NCBI GenBank assembly: GCA_044226395.1
Contig: JBGAHD010000002.1
Span: 744,001-808,000 of the forward strand
Direction of reading: 5' to 3'
Source: JBGAHD01 sp044226395
GTDB lineage: Bacteria; Pseudomonadota; Gammaproteobacteria; Xanthomonadales; Ahniellaceae
DNA length: 64,000 bases
Under the pieces are notes generated by a model that was not told the origin of the DNA, did not search any database, and saw nothing but the letters and a program-made list of their open reading frames with translations. A program made the translations under genes and the position numbers. Position 1 is the first letter of the stretch. Each line of letters opens with the position of its first letter. This document shows, one piece after another, positions 9,056-18,199 of this stretch.

Positions 9056-12000
9056 ATGTCGTCTTTTCCGAATCGCGCCTCGCGCGCGCTGGCCCGTCTG
9101 CGTTTCTTCGTTCCGGCCTTGCTGCTGACGGCGGTGGCGGCCTTGATCGATCACCCGGCCGTGTCCTTGCTGTTGTTGATGGCGCAGCCGCTGTTCGTGG
9201 CGGGCGCGGTGTCGGCGCTGGGCTATTTGCTGGAGAGTGATTTCTTCACCCTGGCGATGCGGCGTGGCGTGGTGTTCCTGGTCTTGTTGGCGTGCTTCGC
9301 GCTATTCGTCGCGGCGGTGGTGGGCACGCCGACCGTGCACTTGGCGCGTCAGGCGTCACCCTTGAACGCGGCCTTGCTCTCGGGCGGCATCGCCTTGTCG
9401 GTGCTGGTGCTGTGGCGATGGTGGCCGGCGTTCGGGCTCGCGTTCTTGTGGGACGACGCCTATCCCGAAGTCGATGGCGGTTCGTGGATCATCACCGCCG
9501 CCGGTCGTTCGCTGACCTTCGCGCGTCATCTCACGCGCGAGCACGATGCCTTCTTCGGCTCGGGCCTGATCGTGGCCCTGGCCCTGCTCGCGGTGGTGAT
9601 GGGCGCGATGAGCCTGGCCGGCCTCGGGGGGTTGTTGCCGAGCGAGCTGCGCATCAGCGCGCTGTGGCTGTATGCCTTGTTGATCTGTCCCGTGGCCGCG
9701 TGGTTGATCGCGTGGCGCACCGAGCGGCTGCTGTTCGACGCGCGCGCGCCCGAAATCACGGGCGATGCCGACGAGGCGCCCGACGAATACCGCGAACTCG
9801 CCGCACCCGCGATCCCCGCGAGCAACGCGCGCGATCCGGCGCAACGCGACGCGCAATTGCTCGCGGCCGCGGCCGCCCATCAGATCGATCTGGCGCTGAG
9901 CTTGCTCGCGGCCGGCGGCGATCCCAATGTCATGCCCGATCCGCGCGATCGCGATCAGCGCTCGCTCGCCATCGTCGCCGCGACCAGTCCCGACATGCGC
10001 CTGCTGCGCGAACTGATCGCGCGCGGCGCCGACCTCAACCGCCCCGTGGGCGGACTCACGCCCTTGATCGCGGCCACGCGCGACAGCTATCAGGGCCGTC
10101 CCGACGCGGTGATGACCTTGCTCACCAATGGCGCCGATCCGCGCGTGGCCGATGGCGAGGGCAATACCGCGCTGCACTTCGCCGCGCTGTCGCGCGAGGC
10201 CACGGTGGCGGCGATCCTGCTGGACGCCGGCGCCGACACCAGCGCGATCAATCGCGACGGCCTGACCGCGCTGGGCATGGCCTGCGCGGCCGGCAACGAA
10301 GTGCTGGTGCGCTATCTGCTCGAACACCGCGCGCGCACCGAAGTGCCGCGCGCCGTGCCCGCGCTGATCGCCGCGGCCGGTGGCGCCGAGGATCACGCCG
10401 CCCTGGTCAAGATCCTGATCAAGCACAAGGCCGAGATCGACGCGCGCGATCGCCTGGGCCGCACCGCGCTGCACACCGCCGCCTTGCACGGTCATGCCGA
10501 AATCGCGGAGCTGCTGCTGCACGCCGGCGCCGAACTCGACGCGCGCGATCTGCATGGCGTCACGCCGCTGATGGAAGCGGCGCGCGCGGGCAGCAATCGC
10601 GTGCTGCAGCGATTGGTGTTTCGCAAGCCCAATCCCGACTTCACCGATCAGACCGGACGCACGGCCCTGATCATCGCGTGCCAATCGCGCCAGGCCAACG
10701 ACGAAACCGTGAGCCTGCTGCTGACGCTGGGCGCCGATGCCGGCATCGTCGCCAAGGACGGTCGTCGCGCCATCGATTGCGCGGTCAGCGCCGGGCGCTG
10801 GACCGTGGTCGCTCAACTCGATCCGCAATATCCCGTGCCAAGTTCGGTGCTCGATCCCAGCGACGAGGACAGCGAGCCCGGCACGCCGCCGCCCGATCGC
10901 GCGATGTTGCTCGCGAGCGCGATTCGCCATGGACGCTTGGCGCTCGCGGCGGAGTTGTTCGATCTGCATCCGCCCTTGGCGCCGGCCGAACTCGAGCGCG
11001 TGTTCTGGGCCGTGACCGCGCACGTCGACGAGGCGCGCCTGGGCTGGCTGTTCGCGCGCGGCCTGCCGGTCGAGGCGCGCGATGAACATGGCACGACGCT
11101 GTTGAGCCGGGTGCTGCATCAGCACCCGTTACCCTTGGCCGCGGCGCGCGCCTTGATCGACGCGGGCGCGGCCAGCGCTGGTTCGTCCTTGCGCGATCTG
11201 TTGAGCGCCGACCTCGATCACGCCGACGCGGCCAGCGTTGAGGATCTCGCGATGCGCCTGCTCGAACGCGGCGCCGATCCCTTCGGCGTCGACGCGCGCG
11301 GACGCACGGCCCTGCACCTGGCCATCGCCCGACGCTGCACGCGCGTGGTCGCGACCTTGCTCGCGCGCGGCAGCGACGCCAATCGCGCCGAGGGTCGCGG
11401 GCGCACGGCCTTGCACGAACTCGCGGCCCTGCCCGAATCGCTGTCCTTGCCCTTGGCGAAGTTATTGCTGTGGGCCGGCGCCGATCCCGAGCGCGCGTCC
11501 GCCGATGGTCAGACCCCCGTGGGCGCGGCGCTCGCGGCCGGTCGCACCGACCTCACGCGCTGGTTGTCGTGGAACTCGGGCTTTCGCCATCCGGGCCGAC
11601 CACTGCGCGCGCTCGATCTGCCGATGGCCGCGCAGCAAGGCGACTTGGCGGCGGTACAACGCTTGATCGAACTGGGCCTGCCGATCGACGCGCGCGACGC
11701 GCAATCGTGCACGGCCTTGCTTCGCGCCTGCGGCGGCGGTCATCTGCAATTGGTCGAGTGGTTGATCGATCGCGGCGCGGATACCTCGGTGGTGGCGCAG
11801 ACCGGCGCGACCTGTCTGTCGGCGGCGGTGACGGCGCGGCGCGATGCCGTGGTCAATCTGCTACTGGCGCGCGGTGTCGCCATCGATCAGCGTCTGCCCG
11901 GCGGCAGCACGCCCTTGATGGTGGCGGCCGCGCTGGGCTCGACCACGATCGTGCGCACCTTGCTCGACCGTCAGGCCGATCCGCGCTTGATCGACGATCA

Positions 12001-12445
12001 AGGCAATGGCGTGCTGCACGCGGCGGCGCAGTTCGTGTTTTCCTCGCCCGACACCGATCGCTGTCGGCAATTGCTGAAACTCCTGCTCGGCGCGGGCGTG
12101 GCCGTGGACTCGCCCAATCAGACCGGACAATCGCCGCTGCTGCTGCTGCTCGGCGCGCGCGCGCAAGCGGCCACGCCGACCGCGCAACGCGGCCTGGTGG
12201 AACTGATGCAATTGCTGATCAGCCAGGGCGCGGATGTCGCGCGCCAGGACGAGCGCGGCGTCGGCGTGCTGCACGCCTGCGCCATGCATGGCCTGATCGA
12301 TGCCGCCCAGGCGCTGCTGCGCGCCGGCGCCGATCCGCGCGCGCAGGACCGTCTGGGTCGCACGCCGCACGAGGTCGCGCTGATGCTCGGATATGCCGAC
12401 GTGGCGCACGAACTGCGCCGCGCCGGTGGTGGTACGTCACGCTGA
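9056..12445 (+). CDS. membrane-anchored ankyrin-repeat protein
   Basis: 1129-residue protein. The first ~230 residues hold about six hydrophobic segments, so the protein is anchored in the inner membrane. From about 265 to the end there is a long ankyrin solenoid, with repeated G-x-T-A-L-H-x-A and L-L-x-x-G-A-D-x-x motifs; roughly 20 repeats can be counted, some degenerate, with a break near residues 585-620. Ankyrin solenoids bind other proteins; the target is unknown. The cytoplasmic side is the most likely location for the repeats. Similar multi-spanning ankyrin proteins are known in Xanthomonadales, but I do not assign a pathway. The repeats are diverged at the DNA level, so no recent tandem duplication is apparent. 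Confidence 0.85.
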   Translation: MSSFPNRASRALARLRFFVPALLLTAVAALIDHPAVSLLLLMAQPLFVAGAVSALGYLLESDFFTLAMRRGVVFLVLLACFALFVAAVVGTPTVHLARQASPLNAALLSGGIALSVLVLWRWWPAFGLAFLWDDAYPEVDGGSWIITAAGRSLTFARHLTREHDAFFGSGLIVALALLAVVMGAMSLAGLGGLLPSELRISALWLYALLICPVAAWLIAWRTERLLFDARAPEITGDADEAPDEYRELAAPAIPASNARDPAQRDAQLLAAAAAHQIDLALSLLAAGGDPNVMPDPRDRDQRSLAIVAATSPDMRLLRELIARGADLNRPVGGLTPLIAATRDSYQGRPDAVMTLLTNGADPRVADGEGNTALHFAALSREATVAAILLDAGADTSAINRDGLTALGMACAAGNEVLVRYLLEHRARTEVPRAVPALIAAAGGAEDHAALVKILIKHKAEIDARDRLGRTALHTAALHGHAEIAELLLHAGAELDARDLHGVTPLMEAARAGSNRVLQRLVFRKPNPDFTDQTGRTALIIACQSRQANDETVSLLLTLGADAGIVAKDGRRAIDCAVSAGRWTVVAQLDPQYPVPSSVLDPSDEDSEPGTPPPDRAMLLASAIRHGRLALAAELFDLHPPLAPAELERVFWAVTAHVDEARLGWLFARGLPVEARDEHGTTLLSRVLHQHPLPLAAARALIDAGAASAGSSLRDLLSADLDHADAASVEDLAMRLLERGADPFGVDARGRTALHLAIARRCTRVVATLLARGSDANRAEGRGRTALHELAALPESLSLPLAKLLLWAGADPERASADGQTPVGAALAAGRTDLTRWLSWNSGFRHPGRPLRALDLPMAAQQGDLAAVQRLIELGLPIDARDAQSCTALLRACGGGHLQLVEWLIDRGADTSVVAQTGATCLSAAVTARRDAVVNLLLARGVAIDQRLPGGSTPLMVAAALGSTTIVRTLLDRQADPRLIDDQGNGVLHAAAQFVFSSPDTDRCRQLLKLLLGAGVAVDSPNQTGQSPLLLLLGARAQAATPTAQRGLVELMQLLISQGADVARQDERGVGVLHACAMHGLIDAAQALLRAGADPRAQDRLGRTPHEVALMLGYADVAHELRRAGGGTSR

Positions 12446-12495
12446 TTCACACCCGGTCCGGGCCCCGGCGCTAGCCCGCGCGGGCCCGGGCCGCG

Positions 12496-12501
12496 TAAGA
12501 T
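12496..12501 (+). promoter_or_regulatory. candidate -10 element of the GT2 gene
   Basis: TAAGAT, 27 bases before the GTG at 12529, in the position typical of this genome's candidate -10 elements. It lies just after a GC-rich inverted repeat (CCGGGCCC at 12458-12465 with GGGCCCGG at 12482-12489) that may end the ankyrin transcript. Confidence 0.35.
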
Positions 12502-12528
12502 CGGCGCCCTCGTCACCGGAAGACCGCC

Positions 12529-13233
12529 GTGAACCCCGAGCTGTCCGTCGTCATTCCCTGCTACAACGAGGAGCGCACGCTGGCGCGGATCCTGAAGGCC
12601 GTGCGCGAATCCGGCGTGGCCTCGATGGAAGTCATCGTCGTCGACGATGCCTCGCGCGACCGCTCGGTGGCCTTGCTCGAAGGCGAGCTGCGGCCGATGG
12701 TCGATATCCTGATCAAGCACGAGGTCAATCAAGGCAAGGGCGCGGCGCTGCGCTCGGGCATCGCGCGCGCGACCGGCCAGTACGTGATCATCCAGGACGC
12801 CGACCTCGAATACGACCCGCGCGAGTACAACAAGCTGCTCGCGCCGATCCGCGACGGTTCGGCCGACGTGGTGTTCGGCAGCCGCTTCATTTCCGGCGAG
12901 ACGCGGCGCGTGCTGTATTTCTGGCATTACCAAGCCAATCGATTTCTCACCACGGCCACGAACATCTTCAGCAATCTCAATGTCTCGGACATGGAGACCT
13001 GCTACAAGCTGTTCCGCCGCGAGATCATTCAGTCGATCCGGATTTCCGAGAATCGCTTCGGCTTCGAGCCCGAGGTCACGCTCAAGCTCGCGCGCGTGCC
13101 CAACATCCGCATCTACGAAGTCGGTATTTCCTATCACGGCCGCACCTATGCCGAAGGCAAGAAGATCGGCTGGAAGGATGGCGTGCGGGCGCTCTACTGC
13201 ATCCTCAAGTACGGCTTGTTGCGCGCTGACTGA
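12529..13233 (+). CDS. family 2 glycosyltransferase, DPM1/DPG-synthase type
   Basis: 234-residue cytoplasmic GT-A enzyme. It opens with the GT2 signature S-V-V-I-P-C-Y-N-E-E, carries the nucleotide-binding V-V-D-D-A-S (D39-D40) and the metal-binding D90-A-D92, then G-S-R-F and the C-terminal H-G-R-T-Y-x-E-G-K-K-I region typical of polyprenyl-phosphate mannose/glucose transferases (DPM1 branch). No membrane helices are present, so it is the soluble DPM1 type and would charge a polyprenyl phosphate with a sugar from a nucleotide donor. Sugar identity cannot be read from the sequence. Start is GTG. It converges with the VWA gene across a hairpin. Confidence 0.88.
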   Translation: MNPELSVVIPCYNEERTLARILKAVRESGVASMEVIVVDDASRDRSVALLEGELRPMVDILIKHEVNQGKGAALRSGIARATGQYVIIQDADLEYDPREYNKLLAPIRDGSADVVFGSRFISGETRRVLYFWHYQANRFLTTATNIFSNLNVSDMETCYKLFRREIIQSIRISENRFGFEPEVTLKLARVPNIRIYEVGISYHGRTYAEGKKIGWKDGVRALYCILKYGLLRAD

Positions 13234-13256
13234 GCCGCGCGCCAGATCCGCGCGGC
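13234..13256. terminator. hairpin between convergent GT2 and VWA genes
   Basis: Perfect 8-bp inverted repeat GCCGCGCG / CGCGCGGC with a 7-base loop, starting directly after the GT2 stop. No T-run on either side, so termination is only suggested by position. Confidence 0.4.
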
Positions 13257-13284
13257 GCGTCGTTCGACGAGTGCCGCGCTCGCC

Positions 13285-14478
13285 TCAAGGCACCACTTGC
13301 ACGGGCGCGCGGGCGCGCACCGTGTCGGCGCCATTGACCGGCATCACCACCGCGACGTCGTAATCGCCCGGCTGATCGGGCGCGAACAGGGTCACCGGAC
13401 CCGGGTCGACGGCATAGGCGATGTATTGCCGCGTGCTGGCATCGCCGCCGCGCGCGACGAAGCCCAACCAGACGTTCTCGCCGCGCGGACCGTCGTAATC
13501 GACGATCACTTCCGCGCCCGGCGCCACGCGCTCGGCGCGCGGTCGCACGCTGATGCTGGCGGCCACCACATCGACGGGCAGGCGCGCGAGCACGCGCGGC
13601 TCGCGCACGGGGCTGACGTAACGCAGTTCGTAACGGCCCGGCGTGGTCGGCGTGCTCACGCGCGCGGGCGCGCCGGCGCTCAGCTGCGCGCTGAAGGCGG
13701 CGTCGGCGTAGCTGTCATCGGGCGCGCCGGGCTTGGCGAAGGCGATGTAGTCGAGCGGATCGGCCGGGCCGGTGAAGCTCACGTCGATCTGACCGGCCAG
13801 CGGCGCGGAGCCTTGCCAGATCAAGGTCGCCGCGGCCTTGGGCGCGACGCCACGCACGGTCGCGTACACGGCGGCGCTGAGCGCGCGACCCAGGCCTTGC
13901 GCGTCGCTGGCATCGAAGTAGCGACCACCCGTGGCTTGCGCCACGCAACTGAGCTGCTGCCGCGCAATGCTTTGACCGAGATCGAAACCGACCACGTGCA
14001 CGATCAGGCGCGATTGATTGCGCTTGAGCTCGCGCGCGACGGCGCAGGGATCGACCTTGCACGTTTCTTCGCCATCGGAAACCAGCACGATGGTGTTGCC
14101 GGCGCTGGCGCCGGCATCGACCAAGGCCTTCGACGCGGCGCGCAAGGAATCACCGATCGGCGTCATGCCCTTGGGCTGCAGCGCGTTGACCGCGGCCACG
14201 GTGCGCGCGCGATCGAAGGGCCCGACCGGCAGCACGGTCTGAATGTCGGCGCAGTCGGACTTCGAGCGATGGCCGTAGGCGACCAGGCCCAGCGGCCGAT
14301 CGGCGGGCCAATCGCGCAAGGTGTTGGCGATGGCTTCGCGCGCGATCTCGATCTTGGCGCGCTCGCCCATGCGGCCCCACATCGAACCCGAGGCATCGAG
14401 CACGACGATGGCGGGATCGGCCGCGCTCGCGAGGCACGGCATCAACACAACGAGGCTGGCTAAAAAGCGACGGCGCAT
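13285..14478 (-). CDS. secreted von Willebrand factor A domain protein
   Basis: 397-residue exported protein. A signal peptide (about 1-20) is followed by a VWA domain with the metal-ion-dependent adhesion site D28-A-S-G-S and later conserved T and D-G-E residues (V-S-D-G-E-E-T). After about residue 225 come two beta-sandwich-like segments with similar P-G-x-Y-E/D-L/V-R/A motifs. VWA proteins of this layout bind ligands or partner proteins in the periplasm. The ATG at 14478 is supported by AAGGA about 8 bases upstream and by the signal peptide; a much longer open frame continuing to 17685 is only the antisense of the next gene. It is divergent from the MFS/spermidine synthase gene. Confidence 0.88.
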   Translation of the reverse strand: MRRRFLASLVVLMPCLASAADPAIVVLDASGSMWGRMGERAKIEIAREAIANTLRDWPADRPLGLVAYGHRSKSDCADIQTVLPVGPFDRARTVAAVNALQPKGMTPIGDSLRAASKALVDAGASAGNTIVLVSDGEETCKVDPCAVARELKRNQSRLIVHVVGFDLGQSIARQQLSCVAQATGGRYFDASDAQGLGRALSAAVYATVRGVAPKAAATLIWQGSAPLAGQIDVSFTGPADPLDYIAFAKPGAPDDSYADAAFSAQLSAGAPARVSTPTTPGRYELRYVSPVREPRVLARLPVDVVAASISVRPRAERVAPGAEVIVDYDGPRGENVWLGFVARGGDASTRQYIAYAVDPGPVTLFAPDQPGDYDVAVVMPVNGADTVRARAPVQVVP

Positions 14479-14712
14479 GGCGGGTCCTTGTCGGGCGACG
14501 CGTGCTTGTAGCGCAAGTCGGCGTGCCGCCGCCAGGAACCAGGCCGCGTTTCGGCGATCACTCCGGATACACGCCGGTTGGTGAACTGTCTCGCGACACT
14601 GGCACAATCGGGCCGACGCGATCGGGCCAAGGTCGCGCGCGCGGCGTGCCGCGGAAGTGAATGGAGGCGGGGCCGAAGGCGGCCCGCGCGATGGCCAGCA
14701 GGGAGAATCGGG

Positions 14713-17700
14713 GTGAATAGTTCGCAAGTTGCGGCGCGCGAGGCGACGAGCCCCGCGCGTCTGTCGTGGATGTTGATCTTCTTCGTGGCATCGGGCGTCA
14801 GCGGGCTGATCTATCAGTCGATCTGGACGCAGTACCTGAGCCTGATCCTGGGCAGCGCCGCCTACGCGCAATCCCTGGTGCTGGCGATCTTCATGGGCGG
14901 CATGGCGATCGGCGCGTGGTTGGCGGCGCGCTGGGTCCATCGCCTGCGCGATCTGCTGTGGACCTATGGCGCGATCGAGGCCGGCATCGGTGTCTTCGGC
15001 ATCGCCTTCCATGGTCTGTATCTGATCGTCAGCGCCTGGCTGTACGACACGTGGTTGCCGGCGCTGGGTTCGCCGATGGCGATCAGTCTGGCGCGCTGGA
15101 CCGTGGCCGCGGCCCTGATCCTGCCGCAAACGATCGCGCTGGGCATGACCTTTCCGATCATGTCGGCGGGCCTGATGCGCTGGATGCCGGCGCGCGCGGG
15201 CGAGGTGCTGGGCGGGCTGTACTTTTTCAACTCCATCGGCGCGGCGGGTGGCGCGCTGCTGGCGACGTTCTTCCTGGTGCCGACCTGGGGCTTGCCGGGC
15301 GCGATGGGTTTCGCGGGCCTGATCAATCTGGCGATCTTCGCCGGCGTGCTGCGCGCGCGCGTGCCGGGTCGCGAGGCGGCGCCGGCCGGCGTGCTGGCGC
15401 CCGCGCCCGCGGGCCAAGACACCGACGGCCGCGTGTCGACGCGAAGTCTGCATCGCCTGCTCCTGATCGCGGCGGCGCTGACCGGCCTGTCCTCGTTCAT
15501 GTACGAAATCGGCTGGGTGCGCATGCTGTCGCTGGCCTTGGGCTCGAGCCTGCATGCGTTCGAGCTGATGCTCGCGGCCTTCATCGGCGGTCTCGCGCTC
15601 GGCGGTTGGCAGGTGCGGCGGCATCTGGACGACAGCCGCGATCCGCTGCGCTTCGTCGGCATCGTGCAGGTGCTGATGGGCGTGGCGGCGCTGGCGACGC
15701 TGCCGCTGTACGACCACGCCTTCGTCTGGGTCAGCTGGCTGATGCGCACCTTGGCGCCGAGCGCCAGCGGCTATGTGCTGTACAACGCCGCGACCGCGGT
15801 GATCTCGATGGCGATCATGCTGCCGGCCGCGTTCTTCGCCGGCATGACCTTGCCGGCGATGACCTTCACCTTGCTGCGCCGGGGCGTGGGCGAGAGCGCG
15901 GTCGGTCAGACCTATGCCGCCAATACCGCCGGCGCCATCGTCGGCGTGATGCTGATGATGCATCTGGCCCTGCCGACCCTGGGCCTGAAGTGGTCGATGA
16001 TCGTCGCGGCCGCGATCGATCTGGTGCTGGGCCTGATCTTGCTCGTGGTGGCCGCGCGCGGTGGTTCGCGACGACCCGTGTGGGTGGGCGCGACCCTGAC
16101 CGTGATCGCCCTGATCGCCGCGATCGGCGGCGCGCAGTTCGATCCGCGGCGCATGAACTCGGGCGTGTATCGCTCGGGCGTGGCCGAACTCGCGGCCAAT
16201 GACACCATCGTCTACGCCGCCGATGGCAAGACCGCCTCGGTCGCGCTGCACGGCGTGCCGGGCAAATGGCTGGCGATCACCACCAATGGCAAGCCCGACG
16301 CGGGCATGAACCTCGACCCGAAGATGCCGCCGCGCTCGGACGAGCCGACCATGATCCTGCTGGGACTCACGGGCCTGGCCTTTCACCCGCAGGCGCGCGA
16401 CATCGCCAATATCGGCTTCGGCTCGGGCCTGACCACGCATGCCTTCACCACCAGCTCGCTGCCGACGTCGATCACCACGGTCGAGATCGAGCCGCGCATG
16501 ATCGAGGCCGCGCGCGGTTTCGGCGCGCGCGTGGCCGGCGCGTTCGAGGATCCGCGCGCGCGCATCGTGATCGACGACGCGCGCGCCTACTTCTCGGGCA
16601 TGGCCGCGCACTACGACTTGATCGTGTCGGAGCCGTCCAATCCCTGGGTCAGTGGCGTGTCGAAGCTGTTCTCGACGGAGTTCTATGCCTTCGTCAAGCA
16701 GCACCTCAAGCCCGGCGGCATGCTGGTGCAATGGGTGCAGGGCTATGAGATCGCCGACGCGACCTTGCTGTCGACGCTGCGCGCGCTCGACGGCGCCTTC
16801 GCCGACTACGCGCTGTACCTGAGCAATGACAATGATCTGGTGATCGTGGCCTCGCCCGACGGGCCGTTGCCCGAGATCAGCGAGCGCTTTCTCGCCGACC
16901 CGCGCGCGGCCGAACTGGCCGCGCTCGCCGGCATCCGCACGGCGCGTGATCTGGTCGAGCGCAAGCTTGCCGACAAGCGCGTGATTGGCGCGGTGCTCGC
17001 GGTCGACGGCGGTCCGACCAATTCGGATTTCCGACCCGTGCTGGCGCATTGGGCGCCGCGCGATCGCTTCATGCGCGAGCGCGCCAATGTGATCCTGACC
17101 ATCTACGACTCGCCGCTGGGCATTTATTCGCGCCTGGGCCTGTATCCGACCAACGACGACAGCGCCTGGCGATTGCCACCGATCTCGCAGCCGCAGGTCG
17201 CGCGTCGCCGCATCGCCGAGGACATGACCGCGATCCTGCTCGGCGACACCCCGTTCACCGCGCGCGGCGACACCGACAGCGATCAGCTCTGGCGTGGTCT
17301 CGCTCAGCGTCTGCGCGAACTCGGTGGCCAGTGCTACGCGGGCGCGCCACCGAAAGTCGGCGCCAGTCTCGCGATTCGCGCTTATCAGGCGACCGCGCCC
17401 TTCTTGAGCGACGCGCGCCTGCGCCAACTCTGGGTCGAACGGCCCTGGCAGCGTTGCGAGGGCGAAGCACCCGAGGTCGTGCGCGTCGTCGACGACACGC
17501 TCGCCGCCCTGCTCGAGGCGCGCGGCGGCGATCTCGAACGCGCCGCCTGGCGCGTGATGCGCGAGTACGCCGACGACATCGATCCCGAGCTCGTGCCCTA
17601 CTTCGCCCACGCCGTGCTCTACGCAGCCGCGCTGCAGGGACAGACCCAAGCGCCCGAGGATCTGATGCGTCACGCCCGCGATCACTTGGACTTGAGCGCG

Positions 17701-17772
17701 CGCGGCGCGCTCGAACTTGAGCTGACCCGCGCCGTGCTGGGCCTGGCGCCGTCGTCACTGGCGAAAAAGTAA
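14713..17772 (+). CDS. fused MFS transporter/spermidine-synthase-like protein
   Basis: 1019-residue inner-membrane protein. The N-terminal ~480 residues contain about 12-14 membrane segments with two half-repeats (S-G-L-I/M-Y-E/Q-x-x-W at the start of each), and are followed by a methyltransferase-like fold resembling polyamine aminopropyltransferase: G-F-G-S-G-L motif, acidic V-E-I-E-P, D-D-A-R-A-Y-F and S-E-P-S-N-P-W-V-S-G. About 170 extra residues end the protein. Fusions of this type are common in proteobacteria and their reaction is not established. I chose the GTG at 14713 because AGGGAGAA lies 6 bases upstream; earlier frame sequence is Arg-rich and not conserved-looking. A terminator overlaps the stop codon. 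Confidence 0.85.
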   Translation: MNSSQVAAREATSPARLSWMLIFFVASGVSGLIYQSIWTQYLSLILGSAAYAQSLVLAIFMGGMAIGAWLAARWVHRLRDLLWTYGAIEAGIGVFGIAFHGLYLIVSAWLYDTWLPALGSPMAISLARWTVAAALILPQTIALGMTFPIMSAGLMRWMPARAGEVLGGLYFFNSIGAAGGALLATFFLVPTWGLPGAMGFAGLINLAIFAGVLRARVPGREAAPAGVLAPAPAGQDTDGRVSTRSLHRLLLIAAALTGLSSFMYEIGWVRMLSLALGSSLHAFELMLAAFIGGLALGGWQVRRHLDDSRDPLRFVGIVQVLMGVAALATLPLYDHAFVWVSWLMRTLAPSASGYVLYNAATAVISMAIMLPAAFFAGMTLPAMTFTLLRRGVGESAVGQTYAANTAGAIVGVMLMMHLALPTLGLKWSMIVAAAIDLVLGLILLVVAARGGSRRPVWVGATLTVIALIAAIGGAQFDPRRMNSGVYRSGVAELAANDTIVYAADGKTASVALHGVPGKWLAITTNGKPDAGMNLDPKMPPRSDEPTMILLGLTGLAFHPQARDIANIGFGSGLTTHAFTTSSLPTSITTVEIEPRMIEAARGFGARVAGAFEDPRARIVIDDARAYFSGMAAHYDLIVSEPSNPWVSGVSKLFSTEFYAFVKQHLKPGGMLVQWVQGYEIADATLLSTLRALDGAFADYALYLSNDNDLVIVASPDGPLPEISERFLADPRAAELAALAGIRTARDLVERKLADKRVIGAVLAVDGGPTNSDFRPVLAHWAPRDRFMRERANVILTIYDSPLGIYSRLGLYPTNDDSAWRLPPISQPQVARRRIAEDMTAILLGDTPFTARGDTDSDQLWRGLAQRLRELGGQCYAGAPPKVGASLAIRAYQATAPFLSDARLRQLWVERPWQRCEGEAPEVVRVVDDTLAALLEARGGDLERAAWRVMREYADDIDPELVPYFAHAVLYAAALQGQTQAPEDLMRHARDHLDLSARGALELELTRAVLGLAPSSLAKK

Positions 17773-17808
17773 GCGTCGCTGCTGCATGTTAGCGAGGCTT
17801 ATCTTTTT
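17771..17808 (+). terminator. Rho-independent terminator of the MFS/spermidine synthase gene
   Basis: 10-position stem AAGCGTCGCT / AGCGAGGCTT with one G-G mismatch, 10-base loop, then ATC and five T residues. It overlaps the TAA stop codon. Confidence 0.8.
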
Positions 17809-17951
17809 CGCTGTGTAAACGTTCTCCCGGCACACCGGACCTAGGACAGCGACGAGACAATTGGGCTCTCGATGCGCCTAATGGCGACCGACAAACGGTG
17901 TGATTTCAGGCAGAAAGAGGCCCTTGTTGTAAACAATGTCAAAAATAGTTG

Positions 17952-17960
17952 TGCTTTAAT
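17952..17960 (+). promoter_or_regulatory. candidate extended -10 promoter of the Tad locus
   Basis: TGC-TTTAAT within an AT-rich island that stands out from the surrounding high-GC DNA. Just upstream is the inverted repeat TTGTT-GTA-AACAA (17924-17936), a possible operator. The hexamer lacks the key A at its second position, so the call is weak. Transcription from here would give a leader of about 230 bases. Confidence 0.35.
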
Positions 17961-17966
17961 GCAACC

Positions 17967-18199
17967 CGTCAGGTAGGCACGGTCGCATCGCGCGACCACC
18001 GGGGTGACTATCTGATGGCCAGTCACGCGGACTCGAACAGGGGCGAGTGCGTGTAACCGGGCAGTGGTGGTTGTCGTTTTCTTGCACGCACCGACGGAGT
18101 CGGTGGCGGCGGCCGTCATTGCATCGCGGGCATCCATCATGTCCGCGTTCGATCTCCTCACCCCAGCTGTATTCCTTAACCTCTGGAGGAGAGATTGTC
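17967..18199 (+). ncRNA. structured 5' leader of the flp/Tad transcript (candidate cis-RNA)
   Basis: Gene-free region with a run of hairpins on the sense strand: GGTCGC/GCGACC at 17981-17997 (6 bp); CACGC-gg-ACTCG paired with CGAGT-GCGTG at 18024-18053 (10 bp, two-base bulge); CACCGAC/GTCGGTG at 18089-18105 (7 bp, three-base loop). A further pairing, GTGACT 18004-18009 with AGTCAC 18021-18026, uses bases of the second hairpin and so excludes it. I find no match to the GEMM c-di-GMP riboswitch core. The rest of 17773-17966 holds the preceding terminator, a small stem at 17853-17871 and AT-rich promoter-like sequence. The exact RNA start is unknown. Confidence 0.4.

Noticed and set aside
9356..11125. 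589-codon minus-strand open frame
   Set aside because: Antisense shadow of the ankyrin gene with low-complexity composition.
14479..17685. Minus-strand open frame continuing upstream of the VWA gene (up to 1466 codons in total)
   Set aside because: It is antisense to the fused MFS/spermidine-synthase gene; the protein text is Arg/His/Gln-rich with no domains, and the VWA signal peptide starts cleanly at 14478.
17967..18110. c-di-GMP (GEMM) riboswitch in the flp leader
   Set aside because: The conserved core elements and the tetraloop-receptor are absent, although the region is clearly structured.
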